Of a stretch of DNA of 64,000 nucleotides, positions 53,431-63,800 are shown piece after piece. The notes under the pieces are model-generated. The model was given only the letters and a program-made list of their open reading frames with translations. It did no database searches and had not been told where the DNA came from. The translations under genes and the position numbers were made by a program. Positions within the stretch are counted from its first letter, which is position 1. Each line of letters begins with the position of its first letter. This DNA is from [Leptolyngbya] sp. PCC 7376 (lineage in GTDB: Bacteria > Cyanobacteriota > Cyanobacteriia > Cyanobacteriales > MRBY01). The stretch lies in assembly GCF_000316605.1 (NCBI RefSeq), contig NC_019683.1, positions 1,534,036 through 1,598,035 on the forward strand, given 5' to 3'.

Positions 53431-53599
53431 ATGATTCGAGGCGATCGCCAAACTTTTACATGCGAAACCTAGTCCAGTGACCAAGCAAACATTTCGCCGA
53501 GAGTTAACTTGAAATCTGGGAGAAAACTAGGAGATGGTAAAACCTATTCCGGTTTGTCACAAAATACTGGGCAGTGATCGCCACCCAGTATTTTCGTGA

Positions 53600-54313
53600 T
53601 TATTCAGCAAAGAGTGTAGACAAAGTCGTAATTTTATAGCCTTGTGATTTTAATTTTGGGAGTACAAGCTCAAGAGTTTTCACTGTTCGATGTCCTCTTT
53701 CTCCTGCCTCGCCACTGTCATGCAACACCACAATTGACCCCGGACGGACATTCCACAAGATATGTTTTACGGCGAAATTAACTGAAAGAATATGTGTGTC
53801 GTAGGGAAACACATCCCCAAGGGCGATCGCCAAATTATGTTTTTTAGCGGTTTCGATTATCTGTCGACTGTACCAACCGGATGCAGGACGGAACCATTTC
53901 ACTGGAGCAAACTTGGTGATGATTTGCTGAGCCGCTAATAAATCGTATTCAAACTCTTCCGCACTAAGCGAAATACTTGGCTTGTCTTCTGTCATATGAT
54001 TGCCGAGCTCATGACCCACACTGGTGATCGCCTCAACAATGTCTTCATTCCCTTCAATTTGATTGGCGATGAGAAAAAATGTGGCTTTCACATCGTGTTT
54101 TGCCAAGATATCAAGAATTAGTGGTGTCGTTTCCCTGTCCGGCGCATCATCAATCGAAAAGGCGATCGCCTTTTCGTCAGTATCCGCAAAATAGACAACA
54201 CCCCATGAGACAGACTGAATTATTCGTAACAGCCAGCGAGGTTGCGCCCACAAAATTCCTGCGACGAGCAAAAAAATACTAAAGCTACCAGATATCAAAA
54301 ATGTCCAATTCAC
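53600..54313 (-). CDS. Polysaccharide deacetylase (NodB/CE4) family protein
   Basis: A 237-residue protein with an N-terminal membrane anchor (residues 5-23). The NodB domain starts AIAFSIDDAPDRETTPLILD, where Asp55-Asp56 correspond to the catalytic and metal Asp. The usual HxxxH metal motif reads HMTED, so His106 is kept but Asp110 replaces the second His. Later motifs KWFRPASGWYS and VVLHDSGE are standard. It should remove acetyl groups from a surface or wall polysaccharide; the altered ligand might change the metal or activity. A decayed partial copy is at 52330-52626. Confidence 0.88.
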   Translation of the reverse strand: MNWTFLISGSFSIFLLVAGILWAQPRWLLRIIQSVSWGVVYFADTDEKAIAFSIDDAPDRETTPLILDILAKHDVKATFFLIANQIEGNEDIVEAITSVGHELGNHMTEDKPSISLSAEEFEYDLLAAQQIITKFAPVKWFRPASGWYSRQIIETAKKHNLAIALGDVFPYDTHILSVNFAVKHILWNVRPGSIVVLHDSGEAGERGHRTVKTLELVLPKLKSQGYKITTLSTLFAE

Positions 54314-54494
54314 TAAATTAGCCTGTCTATCCCAAGAATACTTTTAATTGTAGAAATGTTGTGGTGATCGCCTTTTTTTATTAGTGACTCAAAAACGATT
54401 TTTAACGACAGTTTGATAAGATTTCTAGGGCGTAATGAGAAGCCCTGTTCCTCGTATTCGCTTCATAGAAAATTAGACACACTAATATTTGCAG

Positions 54495-56252
54495 CTACAT
54501 GGCGACCTGATTGCACTTATACGTGTTTAGCCTTTCCTGGAACTTAGTTGGTGACCAGTTCTGAACCCACAATAAATAGTCAGCTTCGGACATTGGCTTT
54601 GCAAAAGCATAACCTTGTCCACTAGCACAGCCGAGATTCTTGAGAATGCTTGCAACCCCATACGACTCTACCCCCTCTGCAACAACATTGATTTTGTGGG
54701 CTTGGGCGATCGCCAAGATGCTTTTAACCAGCGCCAAACTTTTGGCATCAGAATTGAGATGTTTGATAAAGCGTTTATCTATTTTCAACACATCAATGGG
54801 AAGTGCATGAAAATGCGTCAGTGAAGAATATCCGGTGCCAAAATCATCGAGTGATACCCTTATGCCTAAAGCCTTACATTGCTGGAGGAGGTCATTAGTG
54901 CGCTCGAAATTTTTGATCGATGAAACCTCTAAAATTTCGAGCTCCAAAGTCTTGCCTGAAACACCTGCGTCAGCGAACAAAGAACGTAGTTGATTTGGAA
55001 AGTTCTGAGCCTCAATAGTTTTCGGATTGATGTTCACACTAAAAGGACCCTCGATGCTGCACTCACGAAAAATCTTGCTTTGTCTAAGAGCCTTTTTAAT
55101 GACCCAGTTATCTAGTTCCCATTCCAGATCTGTATCTTGAATAGCAGTTATCACATCCATCGGAGAATATGGATGACCATCCCTGAACCAACGAAGTAGT
55201 GCCTCTGCTCCGGCTAATATGCCGTCACTAAGGTTGATTTTCGGCTGATAATAAAGAACGAATTCGTCATTTCTAATTGCAGTGGCGATCGCCCTTTGTA
55301 AATCTCGTTTTGACAATCTTCGCTGACGCTTCTCGGTATCGAAGAAACGCATCTGTGATTTTCCATGTTCTTTGGCTTGATACATCGCCTGATCTGAATG
55401 ACGCAGTAGGACTTCTGGGTCAACGTTATCTTTTGGGTACATTGTCACGCCAATGCTAGCTGTGATCTCAAATGTACTCACTTGGGTAACATATAAACCC
55501 TCAATCGCACGTTTCACGTGGTGTACAGCTTCATTTATTTCAGCATCTTGAATATTGACCAATACTCCAGCAAACTCGTCGCCGCCGATTCTCGCAAAGA
55601 AATCGTTTGGCCCAACAATGCTCTGTAATCGATGCGCAACACTGATAAGTACCTCATCACCTACAGCATGCCCATGGCGATCATTGATTAGCTTAAAATC
55701 ATCCAGATCAATAAACATAACCGCGATATTGGTGCGATCGCGACTCGCCAATTCAACAGCCGCATTCAATCTATCTGAAAAGAATTTGCGATTGGGAAGG
55801 TCAGTGAGGGCATCATGGTATGCCAAATGTTCTATTTGTTGTTGTGCGTCGACAATCTCCGTAATATCTTTTGCAGTACCGATAGATCGCTCTGCTTGAT
55901 CTTGTTCATCGTAGAGCGTGACACCCTTCGCCTCTATCCATTTCACTGAGCCTGCTGCCTTGATGCGATACCGGAGAGAATACTCGGTTTTGAATTTGAC
56001 TGAGTCTTGATAGGTTTTATGAACCAGATCACGATCCTCGTCATAAATCAGATTTAAAAAAATTTCATAATCTGGACTTAAGGCCTCACTATTTAATCCA
56101 TAGATGGTAAAAATCTCTTCAGACCAATAAAGAGCTCCAGTCATATGGTCGAGTTCCCAGAATCCTACCCCAGACAAGCGCTGGGTTTCTTTGCGTCGGC
56201 GTTCAGCCACGGCGAGGGAATTTGATAACTCACGAATCCGATCCTTATCCAT
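54495..56252 (-). CDS. PAS-GGDEF-EAL cyclic-di-GMP signalling protein
   Basis: A 585-residue soluble protein. A PAS/PAC sensor (about residues 15-135, GVGFWELDHMTGALYWSEEI) precedes a GGDEF domain with an intact RIGGDEFAG, and the RxxD inhibitory site is replaced (GPND). An EAL domain follows with GAEALLRW, LELEILEVSS and DDFGTGYSSLTHFHALPID. Both active sites look competent, so it may make and break c-di-GMP. Net direction cannot be predicted. ATG 56252 (MDKDRIREL) is preferred; GTG 56273 would add seven residues. The ligand of the PAS domain is unknown. Single gene. Confidence 0.92.
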   Translation of the reverse strand: MDKDRIRELSNSLAVAERRRKETQRLSGVGFWELDHMTGALYWSEEIFTIYGLNSEALSPDYEIFLNLIYDEDRDLVHKTYQDSVKFKTEYSLRYRIKAAGSVKWIEAKGVTLYDEQDQAERSIGTAKDITEIVDAQQQIEHLAYHDALTDLPNRKFFSDRLNAAVELASRDRTNIAVMFIDLDDFKLINDRHGHAVGDEVLISVAHRLQSIVGPNDFFARIGGDEFAGVLVNIQDAEINEAVHHVKRAIEGLYVTQVSTFEITASIGVTMYPKDNVDPEVLLRHSDQAMYQAKEHGKSQMRFFDTEKRQRRLSKRDLQRAIATAIRNDEFVLYYQPKINLSDGILAGAEALLRWFRDGHPYSPMDVITAIQDTDLEWELDNWVIKKALRQSKIFRECSIEGPFSVNINPKTIEAQNFPNQLRSLFADAGVSGKTLELEILEVSSIKNFERTNDLLQQCKALGIRVSLDDFGTGYSSLTHFHALPIDVLKIDKRFIKHLNSDAKSLALVKSILAIAQAHKINVVAEGVESYGVASILKNLGCASGQGYAFAKPMSEADYLLWVQNWSPTKFQERLNTYKCNQVAM

Positions 56253-56553
56253 TACCGACCGCGTGATACCCACAAAAAATAAAAGTTTGAATTGTACTCT
56301 TTAAAAGTCTAGCGCGCCAAATTCGATGCTAGGCGCCTCAGGGTAAACAGATACCTTAATTTGTTTGTATGGCCTGATACTTGAGAATTAACTGCTTGAC
56401 CTCTGAAACTTCTCCAAATAAGCTGAAGCAATATTTTTAGCCTCTGAACAGAAAGCCAATTTACGATGATATCTCTACTATCATAAATCTTTCGTAGAGG
56501 AGACTCAGTAACCAGAGTTCGGAATATAAAATCGATGATCGCCATTTGACAAA

Positions 56554-57243
56554 ATGAATGCAACCATCCAGCAGCTGAAGACGATTCATATATTCTCAGA
56601 TCTTAATGCCGAAGTTTTAGCCGAACTTGCCCGCTCGTCCGAAATAGACATATATCAACAAGGCGAAGTATTGATCCATGAAGGAGAAAAATTTCCCGCT
56701 AAACTCCATGTGATTTTTTGCGGTCGTTTTCTCGTTAGCAAAATAGCTCTATCTGGTAAAGAATCGAACCTACGCGCCTTATCCAGTGGTGAAATGTTTG
56801 CGGCACCTGCTCTCTTCGGTGATGGTATTGCACCTGCCACGGTTACAGCTTTACAAGATTCTCAGATTATCACCATCGACAAATCAGCCTTAATAAAAAC
56901 GATTCAAACTGCCCCAGAAGTTGCTTTGCATATCCTGCATTATTTCAACCAGCGTTTACAGGAAATGCACCAAACGATTCATGGCCTCATTTCAGAAAAG
57001 GCAGTCATTCGATTAGCGCGTCTGATCCAATATACTGCCCGTCAATATGGCGTTCAAGAAACAAAAAAAGGAGCTTGCCTTAAGGCAAGACTCCCTCATC
57101 AACAAATGGCTCGTATGGTTGGTATTACCTATGAGGAATCTGTACGCATTGTAAAAAAAGAATTAGCTACAATCATTCTTTACGAAAGAGGTGGAATTAT
57201 AACCATCCAAGACTCTTCGGCTTTTGAATCGTTGTTATTCTAA
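56554..57243 (+). CDS. Crp/Fnr-family transcriptional regulator
   Basis: A 229-residue regulator. The N-terminal cyclic-nucleotide-binding-type barrel spans about residues 5-125 (IYQQGEVLIHEGEKFPAKLH, then FGDGIAPATVTAL), a long dimer helix follows, and the C-terminal winged helix reads RLPHQQMARMVGITYEESVRIVKKEL. The cAMP phosphate-cassette motif is not clear, and the FNR cluster Cys residues are absent. It faces the nrtS-globin pair, its stop 11 bp from the nrtS stop. Control of that pair by this protein is possible but unproven. Confidence 0.9.
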   Translation: MNATIQQLKTIHIFSDLNAEVLAELARSSEIDIYQQGEVLIHEGEKFPAKLHVIFCGRFLVSKIALSGKESNLRALSSGEMFAAPALFGDGIAPATVTALQDSQIITIDKSALIKTIQTAPEVALHILHYFNQRLQEMHQTIHGLISEKAVIRLARLIQYTARQYGVQETKKGACLKARLPHQQMARMVGITYEESVRIVKKELATIILYERGGIITIQDSSAFESLLF

Positions 57244-57253
57244 GCTCTGTTTA

Positions 57254-57484
57254 CTAGCCTTTGTTTTCGTGATCTGTGCCTTGATATTGGCCATGCAGAC
57301 TCACCAGATAAGGGACACAATAGGTAAGTAATCCAGAAAACCAACGATTGCGAGTCATCTTATTTGTCGCTAGGGCATGGCCGTGGTTAATCGCAAATAG
57401 TGTGGAGCCAACTACTATGGCAACACGAAGAGATATTGCACGGGCACGGCGATCAGCGAGCATCGAGACAAATTTTCCCATCAT
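57254..57484 (-). CDS. nrtS: NrtS-type nitrate/nitrite transporter subunit
   Basis: A 76-residue membrane protein with two hydrophobic segments: ISLRVAIVVGSTLFAINHGH and GLLTYCVPYLVSLHGQYQ. The pattern AxxVGxxLFAINHG plus LLTYxVPYxVS is that of NrtS, a small nitrate/nitrite transporter first described in Synechococcus PCC 7002 that also occurs fused or next to globins. It lies 11 bp after the globin gene in one operon. The second Met (57481) is an alternative start. Import of nitrate or nitrite across the plasma membrane is inferred from the family. Confidence 0.85.
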   Translation of the reverse strand: MMGKFVSMLADRRARAISLRVAIVVGSTLFAINHGHALATNKMTRNRWFSGLLTYCVPYLVSLHGQYQGTDHENKG

Positions 57485-57495
57485 TGTTTTTGAGC

Positions 57496-57951
57496 TTACG
57501 AAGGTGAATTGGCCAAAGCACTCTCTGGATCGAGGATAACAGCTGGATATTCTAGTCCGTCCAGCATTATTTCTGTAATGGTGGCATAGGCTTCCGCCCA
57601 GGCTTCAGAAAATTCGGTTGTCCATTGTTCATCGAGGGCGATCGCCATTGCCTTGAGGAGAGTACGACCTACCATTGGATAATGTTCAGGCAAAACGCCG
57701 TATTTTACATGTCTGGTACCCAGCCCTTGTAACGCATGGGTTAATGTGTCTGTTTTTTTGAGATTGTCCACGACAAGTACGAGGGATGCAAACAATTTTG
57801 CAGCCTGCTTGTCCATTTGAGTTTCTTTAAACAATGGCTTTACTTGTGGGTAGTCTGCGAAGAGATGGTGATAAAAATGCTGGGTGAATTCGGTTTTGTG
57901 ATCACGCAGTAAAGCAAAGCTTGTTTCTAGGAGTTCAGTATTTAAAGACAT
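57496..57951 (-). CDS. Single-domain globin
   Basis: A 151-residue globin of the flavohaemoglobin-type lineage. FYHHLFADYPQVKPLF carries the distal Tyr (about residue 27), and GTRHVKYGVLPEHYPMVG holds the proximal His81. There is no reductase domain. Globins of this type bind O2 or NO and often detoxify NO formed from nitrite. It is the first gene of a two-gene operon with nrtS (11-bp gap), so a role in coping with nitrogen-oxide by-products of nitrate/nitrite uptake is a reasonable inference. The Ser/Pro tail after VILDPESA is unstructured. Confidence 0.92.
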   Translation of the reverse strand: MSLNTELLETSFALLRDHKTEFTQHFYHHLFADYPQVKPLFKETQMDKQAAKLFASLVLVVDNLKKTDTLTHALQGLGTRHVKYGVLPEHYPMVGRTLLKAMAIALDEQWTTEFSEAWAEAYATITEIMLDGLEYPAVILDPESALANSPS

Positions 57952-58069
57952 TCGAGTTCAAAGCTCTACGACTTGTACAGGAACTATCTTTTCAAGATGT
58001 TTGTTTGGTTTCTATGAGCTACCTCAGTTAATGGAAAAGATTTTTTAGGGCGATCGCCGTTCGTAATTG

Positions 58070-58618
58070 CTAACGATAATCCACTACGATTCCCTGCTTT
58101 TTGCGGGCAGCCATATAAATAGGCTCTATCCATTCATCTTCGATGTAGCCCAAAAAACCTCGACGAAAGCTTTTCTCTGCATTCTCACAATTTGTATAAG
58201 TCGCAATCGTTTTGCGGGTCGAATCAGAGCAAAATTCATAATATGCCTCTTGCAATGCACCCCAATCGATTTCATCCGCGAGCAGAGCATATTTAATGAC
58301 TGATTGAGGATTAAGACTTTGGATTAAACTCGTAAGATTCGCGTGGTCGAGATCTTGGTGGTATCCCTCAAAGGTAATCAGCGGCAGCATAAAGCTATCA
58401 GCATCCTGTCGCAGTTTCTCTGGAAGACCTGTTCGCAATGTTTCATAGGCTGTAGCCACCGCATTATAAAGATGATCACTGATGGGGAGATCATGGTAAA
58501 CCTCAGCCCAATTGGGTGTATCTTCACTATCCAAAAGAGCCCTAACGAGAGTTTCTTTCTTGTAATGCTCTAAAAGAATTTTCCAATCAACGAAATAGAT
58601 GGTGCGCCACATCGACAT
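58070..58618 (-). CDS. Hypothetical protein
   Basis: A 182-residue soluble protein, rich in aromatic and acidic residues, with no signal peptide or membrane segment. I do not recognise a family. Visible segments: an N-terminal MSMWRTIYFVDWKILLEHYK, a central Leu-rich region and a conserved-looking AEKSFRRGFLGYIEDEW near the C-terminus. The composition is like that of its HIP1-bearing neighbours. Single gene, 118 bp upstream-to-downstream from the globin. Confidence 0.65.
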   Translation of the reverse strand: MSMWRTIYFVDWKILLEHYKKETLVRALLDSEDTPNWAEVYHDLPISDHLYNAVATAYETLRTGLPEKLRQDADSFMLPLITFEGYHQDLDHANLTSLIQSLNPQSVIKYALLADEIDWGALQEAYYEFCSDSTRKTIATYTNCENAEKSFRRGFLGYIEDEWIEPIYMAARKKQGIVVDYR

Positions 58619-58981
58619 CGGTTTGTCTCACTTCCCAAGCTGCTTAAGGCTAATTGTAAAGGCTGTCACTGTGACAAATATGCGGACGTTATTGTTGTTG
58701 TCTTTTGTCACCTAATTGGGAAAATTAGATGTCTGAACTGTTGACTGATACTGTCATGAAAGTTTGACTTTAAGCTTGTGTTTTGATTGAAAAATCATAA
58801 TGTTCGTCTATCTGTTTAATAGTGACCAAAAGTCTATGAACATACTGTTATGTTTGATAACATGACGGGACGAGACGCGGAATATTGACCCTCATTTAGG
58901 TCAAAAGGTCTGATATTTTTCAGTCTTGACGAGCTCTTACCGCGGCTAGAATGTGCGATCGCCTAACCCATTATCTTTTTT
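58619..58981. other. Gap without a gene
   Basis: A 363-bp interval between the divergent hypothetical gene and the gene at 58982. It must hold two promoters. No ORF, RNA, hairpin or repeat stands out except a HIP1-like octamer near the right end. Confidence 0.5.
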
Positions 58982-59758
58982 ATGAGCAATGTTACAGACA
59001 CTCTAATCAAAGCAGGGCTACTCAATGAAGTCCAAGTGCAAGTTGCTCTCCATGACCAGACATTGAATCCAGAGATGCGGCTTGGTGAGATTTTGTCGTT
59101 GCGGGGTTGGATCGCAGAAGAAACAGTGGATTTCTTTGATCTTGTCTGGGAGATGCGCGTTAAACAAGCTGACCGTCAAAGTATTGGTAGTTATTTTGTT
59201 GAAGCACGATTAATGACGGATGCGCAGGTAGAAGATGTCTTGGTGGAGCAGAAGGTGAGCAACATGCGTTTCGGTGAAGTTGCTGTGCTGAAAGGCTATC
59301 TCAAGCAAGAAACCGTAAGATTTTTTGTGGAACATTTATTTCCAGAACAGCTTCGCGTTAAAGAGGTTTCTCCTTTCTCACGCATTACTCAGTCAACCGA
59401 GAGTCAAGCGCAGCGACGCACCATGACGAATGATTCAACAGTGCAGCAGACAGAAGAAACGGTTGATGAAACAAACCGTCAATACCAGAAAGGACAAGCT
59501 CGCCCAAAGCCATTTCCACCGAAGCCTGCTGCGCAACGAAAAAATTTACTGGATCGACTGAAAAAGCAAGTCCAAAATAAAATTACGGAAGTTAATCGAG
59601 CTGCAAATTCTCCAGATTCTCCCGCTGCCAAGCGAAAAAAAAATCAGCCTTCTCCACCACCTCGCAAACGCAATGTTTTGCCAAAAGAAAGTATTTCCAC
59701 ATCTCCTGATTTGTCTACATTGGAAGATGAAGATTTTGATTTCTTAAATGATTTATAA
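58982..59758 (+). CDS. Protein with two MshEN-like repeats
   Basis: A 258-residue protein. The first 125 residues contain two related units: LIKAGLLNEVQVQVALHDQT with MRLGEILSLRGWI, and EARLMTDAQVEDVLVEQKVS with MRFGEVAVLKGYL. These look like the N-terminal (MshEN/GspE-N-like) units of type II secretion and type IV pilus ATPases, some of which bind c-di-GMP. There is no ATPase domain. The C-terminal half is disordered, rich in Lys, Gln and Pro, and ends in an acidic tail (STLEDEDFDFLNDL). An adaptor role in pilus or secretion control is speculation. Confidence 0.7.
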   Translation: MSNVTDTLIKAGLLNEVQVQVALHDQTLNPEMRLGEILSLRGWIAEETVDFFDLVWEMRVKQADRQSIGSYFVEARLMTDAQVEDVLVEQKVSNMRFGEVAVLKGYLKQETVRFFVEHLFPEQLRVKEVSPFSRITQSTESQAQRRTMTNDSTVQQTEETVDETNRQYQKGQARPKPFPPKPAAQRKNLLDRLKKQVQNKITEVNRAANSPDSPAAKRKKNQPSPPPRKRNVLPKESISTSPDLSTLEDEDFDFLNDL

Positions 59759-59828
59759 ATTCAAATCCCAGACTAAACGTTGAATGGCGTAGTTAATCTG
59801 AGATTGAGTTGAATTCATCGCTAACTCT

Positions 59829-60590
59829 TTAGAAGAAGAGTCGGAAGAGCATTGAAGTGATTGTGCCAACAACGTTTCCGAAGCTATTGCCGGAGCCACT
59901 GTCAGGGTTTACTGCTAAGTCAATTTGGGCAAGGAGGCGATCGCTCGCATCTATGCCTACTTGTGATCCTCTGGCTTCAAATAAGGAGCGTGCAAAAGTA
60001 ACATCTTGCTGGGCGCTGTAATAGTCTTTTAGCTTAAAACTGGCGATCGCCCGTGAAAGATAAATGGCACCATTATCAGGATCAATATCTGCGGCGTAGT
60101 TGTAATAGGTAATCGCCATACGATGGTTATTACTTTCCGATTCGATAAAGCCCCATTGATAAAGTCGCTCAGCCGAAACATTGGCCTCCAGCAACCCTAC
60201 GGCACGTGTGACGTAATAGGTATTGAGAGATGTATTCGTAAAATTGGCGCCGGATAAATAAGTTCCTCGTAAATCTGCACCATCAAGGATTGCTCCTTCA
60301 AGGTTTGCCCCTGCCATGTTGGCACCAGCTAAGGATGCACCGGTTAAGTCTGCGCCACTGAGATTGGCCAAGCTGAGATCTGCACCACTGAGATTAGCTT
60401 GCCGGAGATCTGAACCTGTCAGATCTACTCGTCCTAATTTTGCATTGACGAGTCCTGTGGCAGTGAGGTCACAATTTTGGCAGCTCCGAGTCGAAAAAAG
60501 CTGGCTCAGATGACTGAGATTTTCTGCACGCGTCACAGGGGCGATCGCCAAGATACCGACAAAACAGGAGAGAAATAAAGACTTTTTCAT
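59829..60590 (-). CDS. Exported pentapeptide-repeat protein with TPR-like C-terminus
   Basis: A 253-residue protein from ATG 60590, which gives a signal peptide (MKKSLFLSCFVGILAIAPVTRA); an upstream in-frame ATG at 60680 would bury it. Pentapeptide repeats A(D/N)LxG cover about residues 45-115 (LTGSDLRQANLSGADLSLAN and onward). A helical segment with TPR character follows (YYNYAADIDPDNGAIYLSRA, FKLKDYYSAQQDV). A CQNCDLTATG element at the start of the repeats is common in cyanobacteria. Probably periplasmic. Function unknown. Confidence 0.82.
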   Translation of the reverse strand: MKKSLFLSCFVGILAIAPVTRAENLSHLSQLFSTRSCQNCDLTATGLVNAKLGRVDLTGSDLRQANLSGADLSLANLSGADLTGASLAGANMAGANLEGAILDGADLRGTYLSGANFTNTSLNTYYVTRAVGLLEANVSAERLYQWGFIESESNNHRMAITYYNYAADIDPDNGAIYLSRAIASFKLKDYYSAQQDVTFARSLFEARGSQVGIDASDRLLAQIDLAVNPDSGSGNSFGNVVGTITSMLFRLFF

Positions 60591-60824
60591 AGCAATCTCA
60601 GGGGAGGGTGACCTAGGGATGAAGACTGTGCCGCCGCAAAAAACGTTTCCAAAAACATCAAAAATTCTTTCGCTCATCATAGCAGTCCTTTTCGTGACCC
60701 ATCTTAAATCCCTTAAAAGTCCTTAGATTGCAGTGCATTACAGACGACAGAGTAAACGAAAGATCGAGATAACATGGGGATTTGAGAGCCGCTTCTCAGT
60801 GCAACGCTACAGGCAACCGCTTCA

Positions 60825-63800
60825 ATGACTCCCCTCAAACTGACCTTACAAAATTTTTTGAGCTATCGCGACGCAACGCTCGATTTTACGGGATTTCACA
60901 CAGCTTGTATTTGTGGGGTGAATGGTGCAGGAAAATCCTCTCTGCTTGAAGCTGTCACTTGGGCAATTTGGGGAGAAAGTCGGACGGCAGCAGCGGATGA
61001 TGTGATCCACAGTGGCGAAACAGATGTTCGGGTTGATTTCGAGTTTGAAAATAACCAGCAGATTTACAAAATTATTCGGATGCGATCACGCGGTAAGGCT
61101 GCTGCATTGCAATTTCAAGTGCGTTCGGATGCGGGTGAGTTTAAGGCTCTGTCTACAAAAGGCATCAAGGATACGCAAAATTACATCGTGCGGGAACTGA
61201 AACTGGATTACGACACGTTCATTAATTCGGCTTATTTGCGGCAAGGGCGAGCAGACGAATTTATGTTGGCAAAACCCGCTAAACGTAAGGAAATCCTTGG
61301 TAATCTCCTTAAGCTTGAACAATATGAAATTCTTGCCCAGCAAGCAAAAGAACGGGCAAAAGAATTCAAAATTCAAGGGGATGCGCTTGAACAAAGTTTA
61401 GAACCCAAACAAATACAGCTGGATACGCGACCTTCAGTAGAAGCAGAACTCGAAAACGCCAACCAGGCGATCGCCCAACTCAAAACGCAACAGGAAAAAA
61501 CCCGTACTAATCTCAAAGAACTCCAAAAAATTGCGAATCAACGCCAAGCTTGGGAGCAACAATTATCGTTGCAACAACAGGATTTGCAACGCCGACAAGA
61601 TGAACTTGCAAGGTTGGGTCAGGATTTGGGGCGATCGCAAGCCGAATTAGCGAATAATCAAGCATTACTCGATCAAACAGAAACCATTAACCAGCAATTT
61701 GAGCACTGGCAGGCGTTGCAAAAAGCTGAGGATGCTTTTGCCGAGAAATTTCGGCAATATCAGGAGCTTCAGCAGCAGTACCAACAAGCAGAGCAACAAC
61801 TTCAGCAGCAGGAAGGTACGTTGCAAATCAGTATCCGGCGGACACAAGCACGGTTAGAGGATTTGGCGCAGCGACAAATTGAAGAAGAAAAGATTATTGC
61901 TGAAGCACCAAAGATCGAAAAAGCTTTAGTTTCTCTCGAAAAAGCCCGCATCGAATTAAATCGTCTCGATAGTTTGCAACATCAGGTTTCGCCGCTACTC
62001 CAGCGCCGCTTCACCCTCGAAAATCAGATTGTGCAAGCTTCAGAAAAACTAAAAGTTCGATTGGAATCTCTCTCGAATGATCGGGAAAACCTCAGTCAGC
62101 AAATTGCCCAAATCCCTGAGCAGCGTGAAAAGTTGCAACATTTAGATGCGCAACTGGTGACGTTGGATAAGAAAAAGACCTATCAGGATCGGGTGCGTAA
62201 TAAACGATTAGAGCAAGCTCAACTGAAGGAAAGGTTGCAGGCAAGCCAACAAAATTGTCATCAACAGCTTGAAGAATTACAGCAGAAACTCAGTCTGTTA
62301 CAAACACCAGATGCCACTTGTCCGTTGTGCGATCAAGATCTTGACCATGACCACCGTGAACATGTAATTCAAAAGACTCAGGACAGGCAAACGGCAACTG
62401 AGGCAGAAATTTGGCGACTGAAGGAACAGCTTTTACGGTGTGACCAAGATTTGGGCAAATTTGAGTCAGAACTTGGCGAGCTGAAACTTGAGCTGGATAA
62501 TTATGCGGCTTGTGAACAGCAATTTTTCAAAATTGAGGCAGAACTGGAACGTAATAACAATATTCAAAAAACGCTGCAAAGTTTAGAAATAGAAATAGAT
62601 CAACTTGGGCGATCGCTGAACCTCGAAGCCTATGCAGAAGATTTGCGAGCAGAATTGGGTGAAGTAAAAACGCAATTAGAAACGCTGCGGTATGACGAAC
62701 GAAGCCATGCGATCGCCCGTGAAGATGAAAAAAAATGGCGATGGGCAGAAATCCGCAAAAGCAAAATCGATGATGCCACCCACCGTCTCGAAAAGATTCA
62801 ACGGCAACAACCGGAATTGCAATGGCAACTCCAGCAAACGGAACAAGAATTAGCTCAATTGCGCGATCATTCACCTCTGCAAACACAGCTTGAACAAATT
62901 GCGGCGAATATTACTGCTCTCGATTACAACTCGGAACAGCACCAAGCTTTAACTCAGCAAATTCGTACAGCTCAGGTGTGGCAACTGCGTCATCAGGAAT
63001 TACAACAGGCGATCGCCCGCCATCCCCAACTAGAAACTCGCCTTCAAGAACTTCAGCAAGCCCAGCAATCTTGTCAAAAAGATTTTGAGCAGATCGAAAC
63101 GCAAATGCAAACCACGCGCGAGGCGATCGCCCAATTTGCGGATCATGGCAGTGAGATTGAACAACTCGAAGCCCAAATTCAACATCGTCGCCAAGAACTC
63201 GATCATTTATTGGCGCACCAAGGGCAACTGCAACAATCTCTGCAACAATTGCAAACCCTCGCCGATGAATACGAAGACAGCAAACTTGAACTTACTGAAA
63301 TCCGTCGCCAACATCGCATCTATAAGGAATTGGGAAGTGCTTTCGGGAAAAATGGCATTCAAACATTGCTGATCGAAAATGCCTTACCCCAACTCGAAGC
63401 TGAAACGAATCAAATCTTGTCGCGGCTGACCGGGAACCAATTTCATGTGCAATTTCTTACCCAAAAAGCTCGCAAGGGCAATCGCAAAAAAATCACTTCA
63501 AAAATGATCGATACCCTTGATATCGTGATCGCCGATGCGCGGGGAACCCGTTCCTACGAAACCTATTCTGGTGGTGAAGCCTTTCGGATTAATTTTTCGA
63601 TTCGCCTTGCCCTTGCAAAACTCCTGGCCCAGCGATCGGGGATGGCGTTACAAATGCTGGTGATTGATGAAGGGTTTGGGACGCAGGATGCCGAAGGTTG
63701 TGCTCGACTGATTGCCGCTATTAATGCGATCGCCGATGATTTTGCCTGTATCCTTGCCGTGACTCATATTCCTCAATTTAAAGAGGCTTTTCAGAGTCGC

